This document shows positions 61,691 through 64,000 of a DNA stretch of 64,000 nt, one piece after another (the stretch's first letter is position 1; the number at the start of each line of letters is the position of its first letter). Below the pieces are notes generated by a model, which was given only the letters and a program-made list of their open reading frames with translations, made no database searches and was not told where the DNA came from. Source of the stretch: Otis tarda (taxonomy: Eukaryota; Chordata; Aves; Otidiformes; Otididae); the NCBI GenBank assembly GCA_026413225.1, contig CM048557.1, positions 16,966,871-17,030,870 of the forward strand, given 5' to 3'. The position numbers and the translations under genes are program-made.

Positions 61691-62211
61691 GCACCTTCTT
61701 TCACATACCATCAAGAATTCCTGGGTAACCAAATAATGTTTCACATTAAAAGAGAAACACCTCTGCATGTTCATTGACTACTGTACAATTTAAGCTTGTA
61801 CTGCAGATATAATTCCTTCCAGCCACTATATGCATTTACAGCACATACCTTCCTCAGCTAACTATTATATTTCCAGAGGGTAACTACATAATCTTGAGTG
61901 AAATGCAAGCAAAAAACACCATGTGGTAGTCCTTTCTTGACTGGGAGAGAAACTCATCGCAAAACTGTATGAAGACACAGGAGTCTTCATAACAGCCTCT
62001 TTAACAGCTGCCACTGCCTCCTCCTAATGAGGAGGCAAATTACCCAGTAAGTAGGGACTTTCACTCCCCTATCAGACAAGGGAAGAGGGAGCCTGCTATG
62101 GCTGCAAAAGTAAAGTACTGAGATAGAAGTGAAGTCACTTTAACCCTTATTTATCAAACTAGCCTCCCTTATTTATGCACAGTAGCTGCACTTCTATCTA
62201 GATAAGAACTA

Positions 62212-62234
62212 TAAATATATATATATATTTTTTT
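62212..62234 (+). repeat. (TA)n followed by T-run
   Basis: Short AT dinucleotide repeat running into T9 in the 5' intron. Confidence 0.85.
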
Positions 62235-63912
62235 TACACAATATAGATAATATATGTCCATCATGTGCATATACACCCTCCTCCTCATTATGAGGAAATG
62301 CCCCAATAATCAGTTGCTTTTGATGTGAAGTACATAAACGAGTCCAAACTAGTTAATGTTTACTGAAAGACACCGATCCCTCAAAATTCAAGAGGTTATA
62401 ACCATCCAGCAAAATAACAAAAATCAGCTGAAATATACAGCCCACAATGAAGTTACGAGAGCAATTTCATACCAAGCAACAAGTGTATCCTTGTAAATTC
62501 CTACACCATCTCAAACCATGGGTTAATAAGTGTTAATAAACATAGATCTTAATTACCTGCAGTAACTACAAATTAGACACTGATCTCCCCTGCCCAAGCA
62601 GAAAAGATGAATCATTTTCTAGTAACTCCACCGTAACAGCGAAACATATTTAAAATATTCATTGGTCACATAAGTCAGCTACATTTGTCACTATTTTGAA
62701 TTTTCCCAATTATCTTCAAAATGGAAATGAAGATATCTATGTACTGAGAAAAACTGATGGTTCCATGATATTATAAAAGAGCTGAACAATGCATTGCTAC
62801 CCAGAAGACAATTTTACACTGAAGCATGCAGTTTAGTACCAAAAATTCAATTGCAGAAGGCAGTATTACCATACTTCATTATAATAACCTATAGTCCTAA
62901 ACATCATTCATACCTAATACATGTCAGTTCATTAACACATTTGCTTTGAAACTCTTCCAAAGAATTAGAGGCTGGGCAGCAGATACACCTCCTGGCACAA
63001 AACCAAAACACTTTAAAACATGTTCCCTGTAAAACAAATAGAATAACCACAACAGTGTGTCTAGATGACCCTTGATTCTCATTGTAAGACCAAAGCAAGG
63101 CAGAGAAAGTGCAACAGCAGGGTGGGTTAAAAGACATAAGTTAGAAACAGCCAGCTAGAAAGCAGGCAGAAAAAAAAAAACTGCAAGGAAAGGGAAGGAA
63201 TGGCTATGAAGTCTGAACTACAGAAGGAAGAGCAGCTTAGAAGGTGGTACATGTGAACCTACAGAAATTGGGTAAATAAGCCTTTAGTGGACATGAAAAA
63301 CTTAAAGCATTCAGGAACCACTTAAAATTTAGGATAACGCTTTATAGATGCAGAAGCTAAATCTACTGCTGTAGGTGAAATTTAATAGTTTCTTACCTGT
63401 TAAAGATAAATTTTTTAACAGTTAAAAAAACAGAACGATTTGTATTCTTTCAGGCTCCTTGCCCATTACAGGATATCCTGGCAACAGCAAAAAATCTTTC
63501 AGTCTACAGTATTAGCAGATTAGCAGGACTGAATTAGGATTTTAAATAGATGAAGCAGATTTCTTCCTACAACGACAAAAAAAAAATTTATAATTTAATA
63601 CTGTTAACAGGTTCTGTTCAATACCTCAACGACTGCATGAATACTAAGCATTGCTTTGCAGGGAATAAGACAGATGAACTGAAGGAGGAAACAACTTGCT
63701 AGGAAGAAAAGTGTCAGTTCAGTGCACTGTACATTGAGAATAAACTCAAAAGCAGCTTGTCATCTGAAAGACTTACTTGTTTTTAAACCAACTTTAATGA
63801 AATATCCTCCTTTACTTTTGGGAGGCAAAGTAAGAAGCTTCATTGCCTCACTGAAATAAAACTGCCTTTATAATCTGCACTTGACTGCGGAATCTAACAT
63901 GAACCTAGAGGG

Positions 63913-63940
63913 TTTTTTTCGTTTTTTTTTTTTTTTTTTT
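63913..63940 (+). repeat. T-rich run (T7-CG-T19)
   Basis: Long homopolymer near the right edge, followed by aataaa. It could be read as an A-tail on the minus strand, but no retrocopy body is recognisable beside it. Confidence 0.85.
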
Positions 63941-64000
63941 AATAAACTATTAGCAATTGCATATGAATTAATTTCTTCAGATCTAGAAGATCTGACATAC

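Larger units (their letters stand above)
61691..64000 (-). other. PPP6R3: PPP6R3 5' intron, distal part in the window
   Basis: Unique-looking AT-rich DNA beyond the CR1 pair, with two small GAGGAGG/CCTCCTC hairpins near 62026 and 62289, a TA-rich tract near 62213 and a long T-run near 63922. No coding exon, promoter or CpG island visible at the right edge. Confidence 0.55.

Noticed and set aside
63977-63995. 8-bp inverted repeat tcagatct-aga-agatctga at the right edge
   Set aside because: Short stem with a 3-nt loop, expected by chance in a window of this size; no associated feature.
1-64000. Bacterial-type features (operons, CRISPR arrays, insertion sequences, ribosome binding sites), tRNA and rRNA genes
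   Set aside because: The window is a vertebrate nuclear locus with introns and LINEs. No regularly spaced repeats and no tRNA- or rRNA-like segments were seen.

Overview
The window looks like nuclear DNA from a bird. It is AT-rich, gene-poor at this scale, and carries several CR1-type LINE retrotransposon copies, the dominant avian interspersed repeat. Their 3' ends carry the typical CR1 text, with 'ggttggactagatgacc' followed by short 'attctatg' tails. The one protein-coding gene is a multi-exon vertebrate gene on the minus strand. I cannot name the species.

The gene is PPP6R3 (SAPS3), a regulatory subunit of protein phosphatase 6. I traced its coding sequence through 22 exons, from an ATG at 54213-54211 to a TGA at 17349-17347. 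All exons join in frame through GT-AG introns and give an 872-residue protein, essentially the length I remember for the mammalian protein (about 873). The first coding exon starts at a splice acceptor 6 nt upstream of the ATG, so the promoter and non-coding 5' exon(s) are further upstream. No promoter-like CpG island is visible up to 64000, so they are probably outside the window. The 3' UTR runs from 17346 to about 15930, where the first canonical minus-strand AATAAA lies (15951-15946).

Layout. 1-15900: intergenic DNA downstream of PPP6R3. It holds a minus-strand CR1 tail (about 1566-1745), a plus-strand CR1 fragment (about 5193-5912), a long and fairly well-preserved plus-strand CR1 ORF2 copy (about 6966-8335), and an AT-rich block at about 2930-3560 dense in homeodomain and octamer motifs that may be a conserved enhancer. 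15930-54219: PPP6R3, with a short CR1 tail in its last-but-one intron (about 22735-22825) and many A-rich microsatellites. 54220-64000: PPP6R3 5' intron, with two abutting degraded CR1 pieces at about 60371-61690.

Context. In mammals PPP6R3 is followed by the galanin gene GAL on the same strand. GAL would therefore lie left of position 1 here, and the left 15 kb corresponds to the PPP6R3-GAL interval, which in mammals holds distal galanin enhancers. I found no galanin-coding sequence inside the window.

I did not find a new gene system. The items most worth checking are the candidate enhancer block, the stop codon shared by two CR1 copies, the rearranged CR1 pair, and the 19-nt poly-T tract in front of the tiny last coding exon of PPP6R3.
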